NCBI GenBank assembly: GCA_004794785.1
Contig: SJOL01009565.1
Span: forward strand, 15,751-79,750
DNA from: Opisthorchis felineus
Taxonomy: Eukaryota > Platyhelminthes > Trematoda > Opisthorchiida > Opisthorchiidae
Length of the DNA: 64,000 bases
Reading direction: 5' to 3'
The position numbers and the translations under genes are program-made. The notes beneath the pieces were generated by a model. That model was not told the origin of the DNA. It did not search any database and saw nothing but the letters and a program-made list of their open reading frames with translations. Positions 9,681 through 21,234 of this stretch are shown here, one piece after another (position 1 is the stretch's first letter; each line of letters opens with the position of its first letter).

Positions 9681-12671
9681 CAGCTATTCCCTTCCTCAGC
9701 TAGTTCACTTTAAACTAATTCTGTATTAGGACAAGCAGTTGCTGTTCTGGTCTGGACCGCGATTAATGAATAGCCGAGTGGCGTAAGGCAGTCAAACGAG
9801 CGACAGATATCCTGTGAATTTGCCCATCACTTTTTTTTTTACACTAATCAACATTTGTATGGACTTATACATCCAACAACTTGAGTTGGGCCTACGTTTA
9901 GGTCATTGTGTAACAAGTGAAACTCTCTTCCTTATATCCCAACCACTTCGGTACGATCAGGAGGACGGTTCACACTTCGCAGACCAGGTGACGTGATTAG
10001 TTTCCGGAATTTTCTACCGAATGTTATCTCCACTTGTTTGTTCAGGCTTATCACGGAGCAGTTCGTCTCGATTTTGATTTTCAACTACCAGCAACACTCC
10101 GGCGTGAGCATCAGGTCCGACTCGACCGAAATGTTGTTCCCTTGCTCCTTTCAGATGGACATCAGCCACTTCTATGTAGGTACCAAAACTGCTTGTCATA
10201 TTCAGTCAGCCAAAGTACATTGGATTCGAATGAATCTTAAGTGGACGAAAAATCCGCAGAAACTAACTCCGCTAAGTGGCCTCGTTCCGGTATCAGCATC
10301 ATTTCCTTAAACTAGCCGAAGTGGTGTTGATCAGTGAGGGCTGATATGTCCGGTACCATATTTCATGTCTTGCCAAAAAATGATTGATGAGATTATGAAA
10401 ATATGGAGATTCCAACCCCAACCACAATGCTTATGGTCACTCACGCTGATTGACAGGAACTTTAGATCGACACTTAGTATTGAGTTAGTGCATCATTCTA
10501 AAGGGATTTGACGGTTGATTCTCCCTCTGTCTTTAAGCTCGGCGAACCTGGTCATCTACTCACTGAACCTGAGGAAGCTTTCGTGTCAAAAGCAAAATCT
10601 TTTCCGGCAAAAAATCCACGGATTGTTTACCAAACCTCTGAAAACAGTGACTTCTCGATTGGCCCAAAATGCGTCTCACTAATAATCTACTTCTGTTTCA
10701 TGGTAATCACTTTACAGGAGCATCAAAATCATCTAATAGGTGAGAGGATAACCAAGCACAAGCATTCCGTTCCAGAGAAGTTTAGAAAACAATCTGTAGA
10801 ACGAATGCCTATGACGAACCAGTTGCCCCTGTGCGGTCATGCCGAATCAACTTCCCGAATGGCCTGTCATTGAGCTCTGGGGCAAAGGGTTTGGCCGAAC
10901 AAATTCTTGCCAATGCTTTCCATTATCGGCGAACCTTCCCCTACCCTCTTATCTTCGATTTGTTCAACACTTTCCCCTGTGGAACGTGATGGCAAAGTTC
11001 ATGCCACATGACCTGATTTTGTTACAGATGTCACTGACAGTGGTGATGTAGTCCTCGCACTCAGTCCGTCCACATACGAAAGCTGGGCAAGCGTGCATGC
11101 AGAAAAGTGGTCGCTCTCTGAATTCCACTGGAACAGTTGGCCCAGCTGCTGCTCTTGCCTACTGGGTAAACTAACTAACTGAAATTTCATCTAGCTAACA
11201 TCGAATCCAATGATGACCGCATCCCAGCTATCAGATAGTCGATGCGCATGCGTCGACTATGTGCAAGTTCACATAAGCATTTCACTTACCGACTAAGTGT
11301 GGGCAAGCCTTTAGGTCGAAGGTCATGAATGTGGCGAGCATGCCTAGGGGGATGCATCTGTGCTAAATAGATAGACCGATGCGAGCGAGTTGGACAACTT
11401 AATCAGTCAGCTACATAGCTTCACGCGTTCATGCTGAATCAGGTCGCTGTACTAGTGAAAACCGCTTGCAGCTGACAGATCACAGCTATCTCGTTCATTT
11501 CGATACTTGTCTTTCCGTTTCGTTTCATCGTTCCTTCTCTCGCTAGCAGTCTCCGTATCCAGTGATGATGATGGTGTGTGGGTTGGGGGGTATGAGGCAA
11601 TGATTACTCAGTTTACGAAACTGCCGTACTTAGTTATGAGCCCAGAGGCAATTTCCCGGTCAAACAATTACACAGTGTTTTTTTACCACGGTATCGGCAA
11701 TATTCCAACCTAACAGATGTCGTTCGACGCATGTAGCTGAGTCGGGCGCATATGCGCAGCGTATCGACAATTGTGAGTCATTGATGCAACCAATGCACAA
11801 AACATCAGCTCAGATGGGGTCTACAGAGGTCATTCACATGCGTAGTGCGTCACTTAACAGGGTGATTTGACCGATGAGTCGAGGGAGGAAAGTGAACTGC
11901 TTTTCAATAGTTTCAAAGAATGAGGGAGATTCACCGTGGAATCACAAACATTGCTATAGGCAAGAAGACTGTTCAGATTGTTTTTAAGGTTGGCTGGCAT
12001 CAAAATATGTTTTCAAAGTTGGTGGCAGGAGCACAGTCTGGTAATCTACAGAGTACGTGAGTTCACTTTTGGTGTCGATGTTGCAATTTGAATTAGGATA
12101 TGGTAAGACCTAGAGGACGCGCCGCAAAAAGATACTGAAGAATTTCGCAAACCCTGCCCCCCCCCCACAATGCTGCCCAACTATGACTGAAGCGATGTTT
12201 TTAATGCAGATGAAACCGCGTTACATTGTTCGTATACACCTCGCTAGGGAGCATGCGGGTAGGCAGTGGGAATAAAATGTCTAAAGAGTGAGTAACTCTG
12301 TTGGTCTGTAGAATCATGAAGGGTGCAAAACTAACATCTCTCGCAACAGACATGCATAAATCCCGAAGATGTTTCAAGGGCATTTGGTTAACCAACCTAT
12401 CGCGTACATATAAGCATTCAAAGTGTGCATGGATGATGACTTTTTCGTGCTGTACTTGGCTATTCGATGTAAACAGTGCCCATTCGTATCGGCTTCAGGA
12501 TGAATTTTCCAATACCCGGTTAAGACATTTGCCTGGGACTTGTACGCCCGTTAATCAACCGATAGAGTAGTAGTAATATATGTACTATGTGGTTCTTCAT
12601 GAGTAAGCTTTGGCAAATCCTGTTCAATCACACAGAAAACAAGATGGACGAGGATCCTCTCCACACAAGAT
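9681..12671. other. No recognisable gene; homopolymers only
   Basis: There are a T10 run at 9,831-9,840 and a C10 run at 12,157-12,166. A stretch at about 9,770-9,790 (TAGCCGAGTGGCGTAAGGC) resembles a tRNA A box, but I find no B box or cloverleaf after it. Open frames up to about 120 codons are unrecognised. Confidence 0.6.
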
Positions 12672-13051
12672 CACACTACTAATAGGGTTGCTGAAAACTC
12701 GACAGCCCATTACTAGTTTCGCCATTCTTGGGGCTCATCAGATAGAAGTTCTCTCAGAGTTTCCGTCAACCTCATTTTCTATTTGACCACCAAATTGTAC
12801 GCAACTGGTGAAATCCTTTCATTTGCAAATCAGGGTGGTGTTAACAGCAGACTCGACTGGAGTTCTCGGCGAAACCGGTAGTAGGCTGTCGAGGAGTTTT
12901 TGGTCGAGAAAATATACCTCGACATATCGAATCTCATTCCAACTAAAACATAGGGCACCCTTTGTGCAGCACACTCAGTTGAAGAATATCATAAACGTGA
13001 GTTTCATCTGAATTCAGTTGAACCTCTCGTTGAAACTTAGTTTGCAAATGG
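12672..13051 (-). repeat. M repeat, long copy (about 380 bp)
   Basis: It runs from CACTACTAATAGGGTTGCTG through the hammerhead segment and the region corresponding to CCAAATT...TTTGCAAAT, then into a second part with CATATCGAATCTC, GTGCAGCACACTCAGTTGAAG, AATATCATAAACG and a final TTTGCAAATG. The second part is inverted relative to the first, so this is a rearranged dimer. An extra GAAACCGGTAGTAGGCTGTCG near 12,872 is the remains of a second ribozyme segment in the opposite orientation. Confidence 0.8.
12705..12749 (-). ncRNA. Hammerhead ribozyme motif, type I (core intact)
   Basis: On the minus strand: CTGATGA (12,735-12,741), helix II arms GCCC and TGGC around CAAGAA (three pairs, including the G-C pair next to the core), GAAA (12,717-12,720), the palindrome CTAG, then TA and ATGGGC. 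The palindrome differs from the CCGG of other copies yet is still self-complementary. Helix I pairs ATGGG with the TCTAT before the core using wobbles. This is one of the best-preserved cores in the window. Confidence 0.75.
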
Positions 13052-13925
13052 CTGTGTGTCGTCACTTCATGAGGATTTTTTGCTCTTGAATATATCTTTC
13101 TAGTTCTGTGCAATAAGCATAGAGGTAACCAGGTCTCTTTTCTGTTCCTCAGAAACAACCTGGACAAAGTTGGTGTGCTGTCCACTGGAAGTCTTCTTTC
13201 TCTACAGTTTGCGCTGCAATGACCTACCCACAAACAATTTAAAAGCACATCATGGTCATTTGCTTCCATCCAAATGATGGACACCATTAAGTCATTCAGC
13301 CAGATTTTCGATATCCCAGTCTTTGTCGACTATACAGATAACATCATTTCTATGCCGGTACCATTGATCCAAAGCACCTTTGAAATGATTCAGTTGCTGA
13401 CGTTCAAGCCTAGACGAAAGACGTCAACCAACAAAAGCCTACTGGTGATCCCATAGTCATCTTTGTCTATAAAGATCACCGGTGGAAAGAAACTGAACAA
13501 TCAAGGTGCAACAGTACGGCAACTCACGCAGCTTAGTTACAGGTATACCAAGTTCGATTATGGTGCAAATGAAGCCAGTGGTTTAAAACAGAGGGACATC
13601 AGTAAATTGCGAGTGAAAACGTCACCTTGTCTTTGGTATTCAAACCCTTGACAGCCTTTGGCAAGGCTTTGTATGCAGGATTCAAGAACATCCATCAGCC
13701 ATTTTGTCACCGAGCGGCAAGAGTGCACTTGGACCAATGGTCACCCCTCTTTGTGGAACTGCAAAAAAGATCCGTTAGAAAGTCTCGAACAAATCAAAAC
13801 GGATTATGTCATCCTCCGGGAGCAGATAGGTGGCAGTCTGATATTCAGTCTATTCGTTTTTGTCTTTCTCATCAGGCACGAATTTCTCGTCACTCACAAG
13901 TGAGGTTCATAAGTTATCAGTAGTA
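13052..13925. other. No recognisable feature
   Basis: Small open frames (up to 98 codons at 13,627-13,923) are unrecognised and overlap one another in different frames. Confidence 0.55.
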
Positions 13926-14022
13926 TCTTGTCTAAACGTAGCACACGACTCATGAGGTTGCTGAAAGCTCTCTGACAGCCCACAACCAGTTTTGCCTTCC
14001 TTGGGACTCACCGAATCTGTTT
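13926..14022 (-). repeat. M repeat fragment, degenerate hammerhead
   Basis: It starts with TCTTGTCTAAACGTAGCACAC and GACTCATGAGGTTGCTGAAAG and continues into the ribozyme segment. On the minus strand the core is lost (GGTGAGTCCC replaces CTGATGAGCCC, and CAAAAC replaces CGAAAC). The rest of the unit is missing. Confidence 0.7.
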
Positions 14023-16121
14023 AGAATAACAATTTACGAGCCCTTATCAGGAATCTTCGTACAGCGTTAAAGTTACAACATATACTGACATTTCATAAGA
14101 TAATCCATTTTGGCAGGTGGAAGCCAAACTTATGGTTTTTGAAACCCTTAAGGCGGACGAGAAAACAACAATTATGAGTCAGCTACTTTACGGGAGGTAA
14201 CTGTAACAGAAGAACCGTACACACCAAGCGTTCGGAAAATATCATCGGCAATGGTTGACCCCAAGTAAAGTGAACTTCTTTTCGAAAGACGAACAGTTCC
14301 GACTTGTCCGACTGCATTCATCTTGCTCCGATCCAGTTTTTGTGATATTTGTATCACATTCAGAGCTTCAGCAGTTCACTCATCAGACTTTCCAGCTTGA
14401 TCCATACGGCTAAACAATCGAAGTTGCCTGACTTTCAGCAGAACGAGCATAATGCGACAGATCTCAGCACTGAAACCTAGCAAGAGCTAGAGGTGACGAT
14501 GATATGACTTACACCTGGTGACTTTGTAGGCCGTTTTCGTTTCGTTACCCAAGCACCACGTTGTTGATATTCAGGCAGAAGATAGCAGACGCTAAATTTA
14601 GACGTTCCATCAGAAACTCCGAAATAACTTAAGCCCAAAGCTCTGTCGTTGGGCAGAGTTTTCCCAATATCGCATTATGGCTTGATGAAAAATTTCCAGT
14701 CGGGTCTAAATCTTCCACCATACTTCAAAACGAGGCGATATAAGGGAAGTCCGCGGAATGACCTGGGCCTGATGGCTGCTAGGTTGAGCCCCTGGTCCAT
14801 TTGCGTCTTGTTTAAAAGAACCCTGAGGAAATGAACACTGAGGTATTAGGATATTCCGATACTAACTAGCTGGTTTGCGGAATATGGAGTCGGCAGCCAA
14901 ACCAAACCGAATTTTTTGTAAGCTCTTCGAGGAGTTCTGTGGATAGGACACCACTTACATACTAATCAAAGTCTAACCTAAGTAACCGGGTCAAATTTGG
15001 CAGCCCATACCCAATATCAAGGGATTGGTTAACAAAAGGGTTCTTGAGTGTATTTCTTGTATGGTTGGTCATTCGTCAAGCAGACAGTGTTACTGCACCG
15101 GGTTGGCCTTGGACTACATGTTTAAGTAGCTACCTTGACTGGCTTATCGTCTAGTGCTTTATAGTCGGCTGACATGCCACCTGAGAATGCTATTGATTTC
15201 TTATGTTCTGTTCTCTGACTAGCTGTTGTGTTTCGACTTAATCCTCTTCCTTCAGTAAAAAGTCAAGATGATCAGCTGATTCGTTGCTATTACTGGAAAA
15301 GGTTGTTGCAACAGCTATACCGAATAACTTCCTGTTATGAGATTATCTGGCGTATATCTCAAACTAATCAGTGTGAAAAGTGTGACCGTCAACTTTACTC
15401 GAAACACTGGTGAACAGTTGTCACTTTGTTTTGTGTGATTGTGGAGTTTCCCAAGTAGTTTGGGGCCAGGTGATGCTGTCCTGTTGCCGCAGTCATTGGA
15501 CGTGTCTGGAATAACGTTCAAAGAAGTACAAGGCCTAAAGGAAATATCTGAATACACTCCAGACAAACCAAGGTGCGGAGGTGAAGCGGCAAACTTGGAA
15601 TAAGAGCGCACAGGTAGAGGGCATATCAGCCGATAACGATCAAAAACAACTTCATCAGCAGGAGAAAAACGGATAAGATATGAACCAAACAGTGGCGAAT
15701 GGTCGTTAGCGGTAATCACTCATTAGCAGACTGTCATGCAAATATGCTACTGCTTGGTTATGCATCACATCAAAGTCGCTTGGGTAAGTGGCACCTTCCC
15801 GTCCATTTAAAAGTCGTGCCAATACCTTAAAAGCACCACCCGCAGGCTGAACCGTCTACCTACAGTGTGACGCGATCGATGTGCATTTGACAGTAAACTG
15901 TCTTGATGGACCTGCGCTCGTCGCACAGTCGTCTGTAGTGAGTAAGCGTTAAACGCATCAGGCTTTTTCAGTATCGATTTGTCTTGGTCTGCTGCACACT
16001 GCTGTTCTCGTGATCCAGTCTTTTGTGCGATTTAAAACTCATCTCATACCCCTCTGTATCAATTACAGATTCAAACATGTATCTTTTATCTTACTTTCCA
16101 GACAAACAAGGAAGAGATATT
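14023..16121. other. No recognisable feature
   Basis: A 134-codon minus-strand open frame at 15,315-15,719 is the longest; I recognise no domain in it. No repeat shared with the rest of the window was seen. Confidence 0.55.
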
Positions 16122-16250
16122 CGTCTTGGCGTAACGCACTACTCATAAGGTTGCTGAAAATTCTGTGACCATCATAAACGGGAGATACAGGTGGATTCAG
16201 CTGAGTCTCCTGCCAAAACCAACTTCGTGTGCAAATGAGAGTAAATGTCG
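16122..16250 (+). repeat. M repeat with internal deletion
   Basis: The CGTAACGCACTACTCATAAGG and TTGCTGAAAATTCT end of one unit is joined near 16,170 to ATCATAAACGGGAGA, CAGCTGAGTCTCCTG and GTGCAAATGAGAG from a unit in the opposite orientation. The ribozyme segment is deleted. The joint is the same kind of head-to-head rearrangement seen at 12.7 kb. Confidence 0.7.
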
Positions 16251-19136
16251 AAGAAAGATGCTTGCTTTATTCATCGTCGCCAGTGAGTTCTCAGGTGAAC
16301 ATTTTGACGGTGGTAAAAGGTTACAAATGTCCATAAATTGTTACCAGCTTTGGACTGGGTCACGTGCTCATAAATTAGTAAATAGTTTGAGCCGAAATGG
16401 CTCATATAAGTAGCATATGCATAAGTTCATACCTGACAGATAAGGGGAAAGTTTTGAAGTGAGTTTTTACGGACAGATGTTCTAGTGTACAATGCATTCT
16501 AGTGCTCCTGAAGGATGGCCTGGGAAGACGGTTTCGTAGTTCAGCTTGTGGGAGATTTGTGAAGAACCGTGTCCGAGAGATCCAAACAAGTCTTGAAATG
16601 CCGGTCTATCCTGGTTTACAATGAAAACTTGGGGTTATAACGAAGGACAGCATTCTAATATGAAGTCTGTTGACACAAAAGTCCGCTTTCAGCAGTTTAA
16701 AAACCACTGGTGAACCGCAAACTGTCACGGGTAAGACTGGGACGAGGATAAAATATTTGATTGGGGGAATGTGCAGCTGCAGACAGTCTGATGCGAAAAC
16801 TCGACCACAGGGCCGTTAGAAATACATCTACGTTATGACAGACAGGAAAATGGCTCAGCTTCGAATATTTAGCGCAGTTTATTTGCTCTAAGAGGCAATT
16901 GCTGATGACATTTGGGGAGAATAGGGGATGTAAATCATCCAGATCATAGCTACGTCCAGAAGTGAACACCACTTTGGTTAGGTTCGTATTGAGCTGGATG
17001 CTTTACCATCCCGCTGAAACCACCTACAACTGGCAACTAATTTATAGGCCCGATCATCGTTGACTTATTTTGTTACAGTGTTTGAGTCACCAAGGTGGTA
17101 AATAGTCTGCCTAAAAGCGAACAAGAAAGTGACATACCGCACTCGTTTGAAGTCGTAGTTGTTGTTTTGCAACCACGCTGTTAATACTGTTCACGTCCGT
17201 TGAAATAACCGTATGTGAATGGTAGAACAGGTACGTGCATATTGTCTCCAAGAGATTTCCGGAGAAACGGCACTCGGCTAAGTGAATCAAAAACCGCTAA
17301 AAATCGATGAAGCAACCGCTAATACATTTGCTGAGGCCGGTGTACAATTGAAGGTTGGCATAGGTGAAGGTCATCCAGTCGGCAAGGTTCCTTTACTTCA
17401 TCCAGTAATGCAGCAATCGGATTACTGTGAACAAACAGCTGCCGGCTGACACAAGGAAGTTAAGTACTGACTAGGAGTTGAACCAACTACAGTCAAGCGG
17501 AATCGAAGCACCAATGCAGAGTTCTGAATGGCTTCTTGGATGAATGTCTGTACACTAACAAAAACCTTCTGATTTTGCTTCATGAAATGACACTTTCCAG
17601 GAGGAAACCGAGCCCGTTTTATTGATTGGGTTCCGTAGCCGCGACATGGCCGTAATCAACGAGGCAGTCGACAGCTCTTCCGCCTTTCCTCGCTCTCATC
17701 ATCGCTGGGCTTCTCAGGACAGAGCAACCTTATTATTTAAATATGACTACTCCAGCATGGCGACTGCCTGACAGCGACAGAGCTTAACTTCCAGAACCTC
17801 ATGTTGAAGCATGCTAGAAATAGTCCAAACGACAAGGAAGGGCATAACAACAAAAAGGAATCGAAGGTGAGGATTCCAGTGCTTATTTGTGCGAATCCAG
17901 ATGCAAGTATCAGCTGTGTAACTTATCCAGCTGTTCGAAATAGGTGTTCTTCGTTTTTTTAAAAAAAAAAAGAGTTGCACTCACCCACGACACGAGTTGT
18001 AATATTTTCCATCCATGGTCGTCAAGCCACGCACCCTTTGATTTTGCCGTTGCTGCCGCCCGTTCGATTTTTAGGAAGTATTGACTGGTCAAACCGATTG
18101 GGCAGTAGTTATCGATCGTTGGAAATTCCACACGGTCTACGTGCACATAAATGTTTTTTCCGGACACAAACTGTTCTTATCGTGGTTTGTCTCCGCTGCA
18201 CAGTCAGTTTATCGGCGGCCACGATACCGAAAAGAGAAAACCATGATTGGTTGGCCGTAGGTACAAAACGACAATTTCAACGGGCCCAACGTGACTTTGT
18301 TGGACGAATCTCAAGGAAGGGATCGTTCAGCACCAACAAGTCATTATAGCATGACGTTTGCCGCCCAAAACTCTATCAGATTAGTCTTTAAGACCGGCAA
18401 TCAATATGCAGTTGTTTCACTCCCATTGGGATCAACGATAGCCTGCAGCTTCTGGGTTGCTTTGTGAGGCTCGATCCTGTGGCCTTTTGACAGACGGGTT
18501 GGAGTGGTCAGCTCACCTGAACGTTGCTCGTCCACTTCCATTCCATCCATAGTACACAGCACTGGGAAAAAACAGTCGGTAATCACGTAACTTGGTACTC
18601 GCAAAAACTCACAGACGCCCTCAATTCGGGTTAGCTGGCTTAGAGTGAGGGACCTACTTCAACTTTACCGCAAACTGTGGATCACATGTGGGGGAAGGCT
18701 AGGTGCATTCCTCAGGATTACATTTACCTGGCCCACTCAACGTACAGGCAGCCGTAAGCCGTACGGTAATTCTGCTCATTCGGATATGTATAAGGGTTGC
18801 TTGGATTTTTGGTGATCTTTCCTCATCTACCTTTTTTAAGTAAAAACGAAGTTCCCAGACTACCAGCAAATATATCACTAAGGGTTCTTAGTGGAGGACA
18901 TCTCACAGGTTGCAACCATCGCCATAATCATCGTCATTATCATCGACGGCAGCAATAGCGGTACAAGCAGCTCAAATGACGGTGCTTGTTGCTTTTCGCC
19001 GGATTACCCTTTAGTGAATTACAGAGGCTGTCCATCAGCTCTTATAAATAGTGGCTTTTGCAGTCTGTCGGCCCCTTCTAATACGATATCCGACTGGCCT
19101 TCAAGCACATCAGTCGATCAGAACAAAAGATTGTGA
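16251..19136. other. No recognisable gene; T7A11 run
   Basis: A T7A11 run lies at 17,954-17,971. A 124-codon plus-strand frame at 17,975-18,349 is unrecognised. Short words such as GCAAACTGTGGATCACATG (18,670-18,688) recur with one change near 19,784, hinting at an old dispersed repeat. Confidence 0.55.
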
Positions 19137-19276
19137 ACCATAGTTACGTATGTCTGGCCTGACGTCATACCTCATTTTGGAAATGTATAACCACCTTAAC
19201 TAACCTAATAGGTGACCTTCAAGTTTCACACACAAAAGCAGTTAGTATGATGTAAAATGTATAACGTAACTATGGT
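19137..19276. repeat. Possible small foldback element (140 bp)
   Basis: The 13-mer ACCATAGTTACGT (19,137-19,149) is perfectly inverted at 19,264-19,276, and weaker complementarity continues inward (for example GTCATAC against GTATGAT). This is the layout of a very small MITE. I see no clear target-site duplication and no second copy in the window. Confidence 0.35.
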
Positions 19277-20799
19277 ATTTTGAAGTCAACGAGTAGCAAG
19301 CTTCCTCCGATGAATTACCATTATGTGACAGCCTGCTGGACATTGGTCACGTGATACATTCCAACAAAGCTGGCTAGGTCATCGTTGTGCGAATGCAAGG
19401 AGCCAGACGCAGAAATTCAACCTTAGTTACAGTAGAAGGAAGTCAGCAGGTGTAAGATTATTTTTCCAGAACAGTTTGAAAGTAATCCGCGGATTTGCTG
19501 TTTTCCAAACTTTTTTCAACCGACGAACTATCGATCACTTCCAGGCTCATTACATTTGACTGAAGCAAAGGTTAAATTTTAGGCGCAAAATTAAGTAGAA
19601 TAAAACCCTCAAGAGGCTTTCGATGGCTCTGAAGGTTGCCTTGGACAGCCAAAAGTCAGCGTGAATATTTGTACGCCCCTGTGCAGGCAATACACCGAGA
19701 AAACAACCACATTACCGACAACAGTTGAGGACAAATTACTGTACACACTGTGTAGAAAGACACCCATGCAAAGTAAACAGCGCGCAAACTGCGGATCACA
19801 TGGTGCGTGCGTGTAGTCAGGTTTAGCTGCCGCATATCAGTGCAAAAAGGTGGTAGTCAATGAAGTTGCAAACCCAACTTCCATAGAATAACAGTATTCC
19901 CCATCTACCTCCTGTAAAATTTGAGTATACGGTAGGTCTTCGATCTAATGAACCTCTGTGTAACACCCCCTCCCTCAACGACCAAAATTATGGTTCCCGA
20001 ATGCATTTGCTGTTCTTTTTTTTCAAAATAACTGCAATTTATTCAGTCTTGAACCATACATAGAATCAGCTCCTTACCCCTGCTTTTTGGTTGATAAAGG
20101 TTCAGTGAACCCAGTATGCGCTCCACCTTGTGCGGAGGACAAGCGATGCAACCCGAACACTCAAATTTAGCCGACTATCAGATCAACAATCCAGGAGACA
20201 AAAGCTATTCAGAAGCACGTCAACGTAAAATGCGAAGTATTCAAGGCTACCTTAGCGTAGGCCTAGAGACAGGAGCCAGACTGCAGAAGCGGGAAGACCA
20301 TGTGGACGTCGACCAAGCAGAACACAAGCTCATGTGTCAGCAACCGAAGTCACCCAGTCGAGTAACCACTCACGTCAGTCCAAGAGTATTCCACCTGTTT
20401 AGTCCAGGAATGACAGCGAATTCCTCAACAAGTAACTGTTTAACATATTTGTGTCAATATGGGCGAAACAGACCGTCCCAGATAACTGGGGTCAGTCAGT
20501 AAAAGTGCCCATAGAGGCGCCAGTTTGACTCTTGTTGTAACAAGCCTTCTGACATCACTGATTTTTCGTCTTTTTGAGATAACAGGCAAAAGCTTGACTC
20601 TTGAGCGTCAAGCAGGATTTTGATCGGACAGAGGCAGCAACGGCCACATCCTTCTATCCCGTCACGTGTTAGGGCAACGTCATGAGAACAGACAACCCAT
20701 GTGCTACGAATCCCCAATAATCGTCTTCCAAGGCGTGTATTGCTCTCCGTGCCTGTTTCGGAAACTTTAACATACTTCGAGCTGCGAGGTGAATAACAG
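19277..20799. other. No recognisable feature
   Basis: A 128-codon plus-strand frame (20,116-20,502) and a 112-codon minus-strand frame (20,496-20,834) are unrecognised. A TTCTTTTTTTT tract lies near 20,015. Confidence 0.55.
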
Positions 20800-21234
20800 G
20801 TGACTTTAGCGAAATATACTCGTTTGCAAACCAATTTGGTTCTGCGGGAAACTCACCTGGAACCCAGCTGAGTCTCCCGTTTATGAATATGCTGCACCAG
20901 GCTGCCTCATGTTTCAGTTGGTACGATATTCGAGATATCGCGATACATGTCTAGACGTAATGCACTATTCATAAGGTTGCTGAAAAGTCTTCGGCAACCC
21001 ACGACCGGCTCCACCCTTCTTGGGGCTCATCAGGTAGGCGCAGTCCCCGGGTTTCCGTCAACCGTTCTACTTGAACCCAAATTGCACCAAATTGGCGAAG
21101 TATACTTATTTGCAAACCAATTTGGTTTTGTGGGGGACTCACCTGGAACCCAGCTGAATCTCTCACTTATGAGTAATGTGTTACGTCTATACATGTATCG
21201 CGATATCTCGAATATCGTACCAACTGAAACATGA
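20800..21234 (-). repeat. M repeat: tandem copies plus inverted end
   Basis: TTTGCAAACCAATTTGGTT begins at 20,823 and again at 21,109, each followed by ACTCACCTGGAACCCAGCTGA. Two units therefore lie in direct order with a period of about 286 bp. The segment 20,909-20,976 (GTTTCAGTTGGTACGATA, then TTCGAGATATCGCG) is inverted at 21,166-21,234 with only a few mismatches over nearly 70 bp, so the right end flips orientation. It is the clearest view of unit length and of the near-palindromic CGATATTCGAGATATCG box. Confidence 0.85.
20996..21044 (-). ncRNA. Hammerhead motif, core mutated
   Basis: On the minus strand CTGATGA (21,027-21,033), helix II arms GCCC and GGGT, helix III CCGG and helix I GCCTAC with GTGGGT are kept. 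The essential GAAA has become GGAG (21,009-21,012), which should abolish cleavage. The surrounding helices are better kept than the core. Confidence 0.65.

Noticed and set aside
9770..9830. tRNA gene
   Set aside because: An A-box-like stretch is present but no B box, anticodon arm or cloverleaf can be drawn.
20909..21234. Simple DNA-transposon MITE with 70-bp terminal inverted repeats
   Set aside because: No target-site duplication, and other copies are direct tandems with a ribozyme in each unit, so a retrozyme-like origin fits better.
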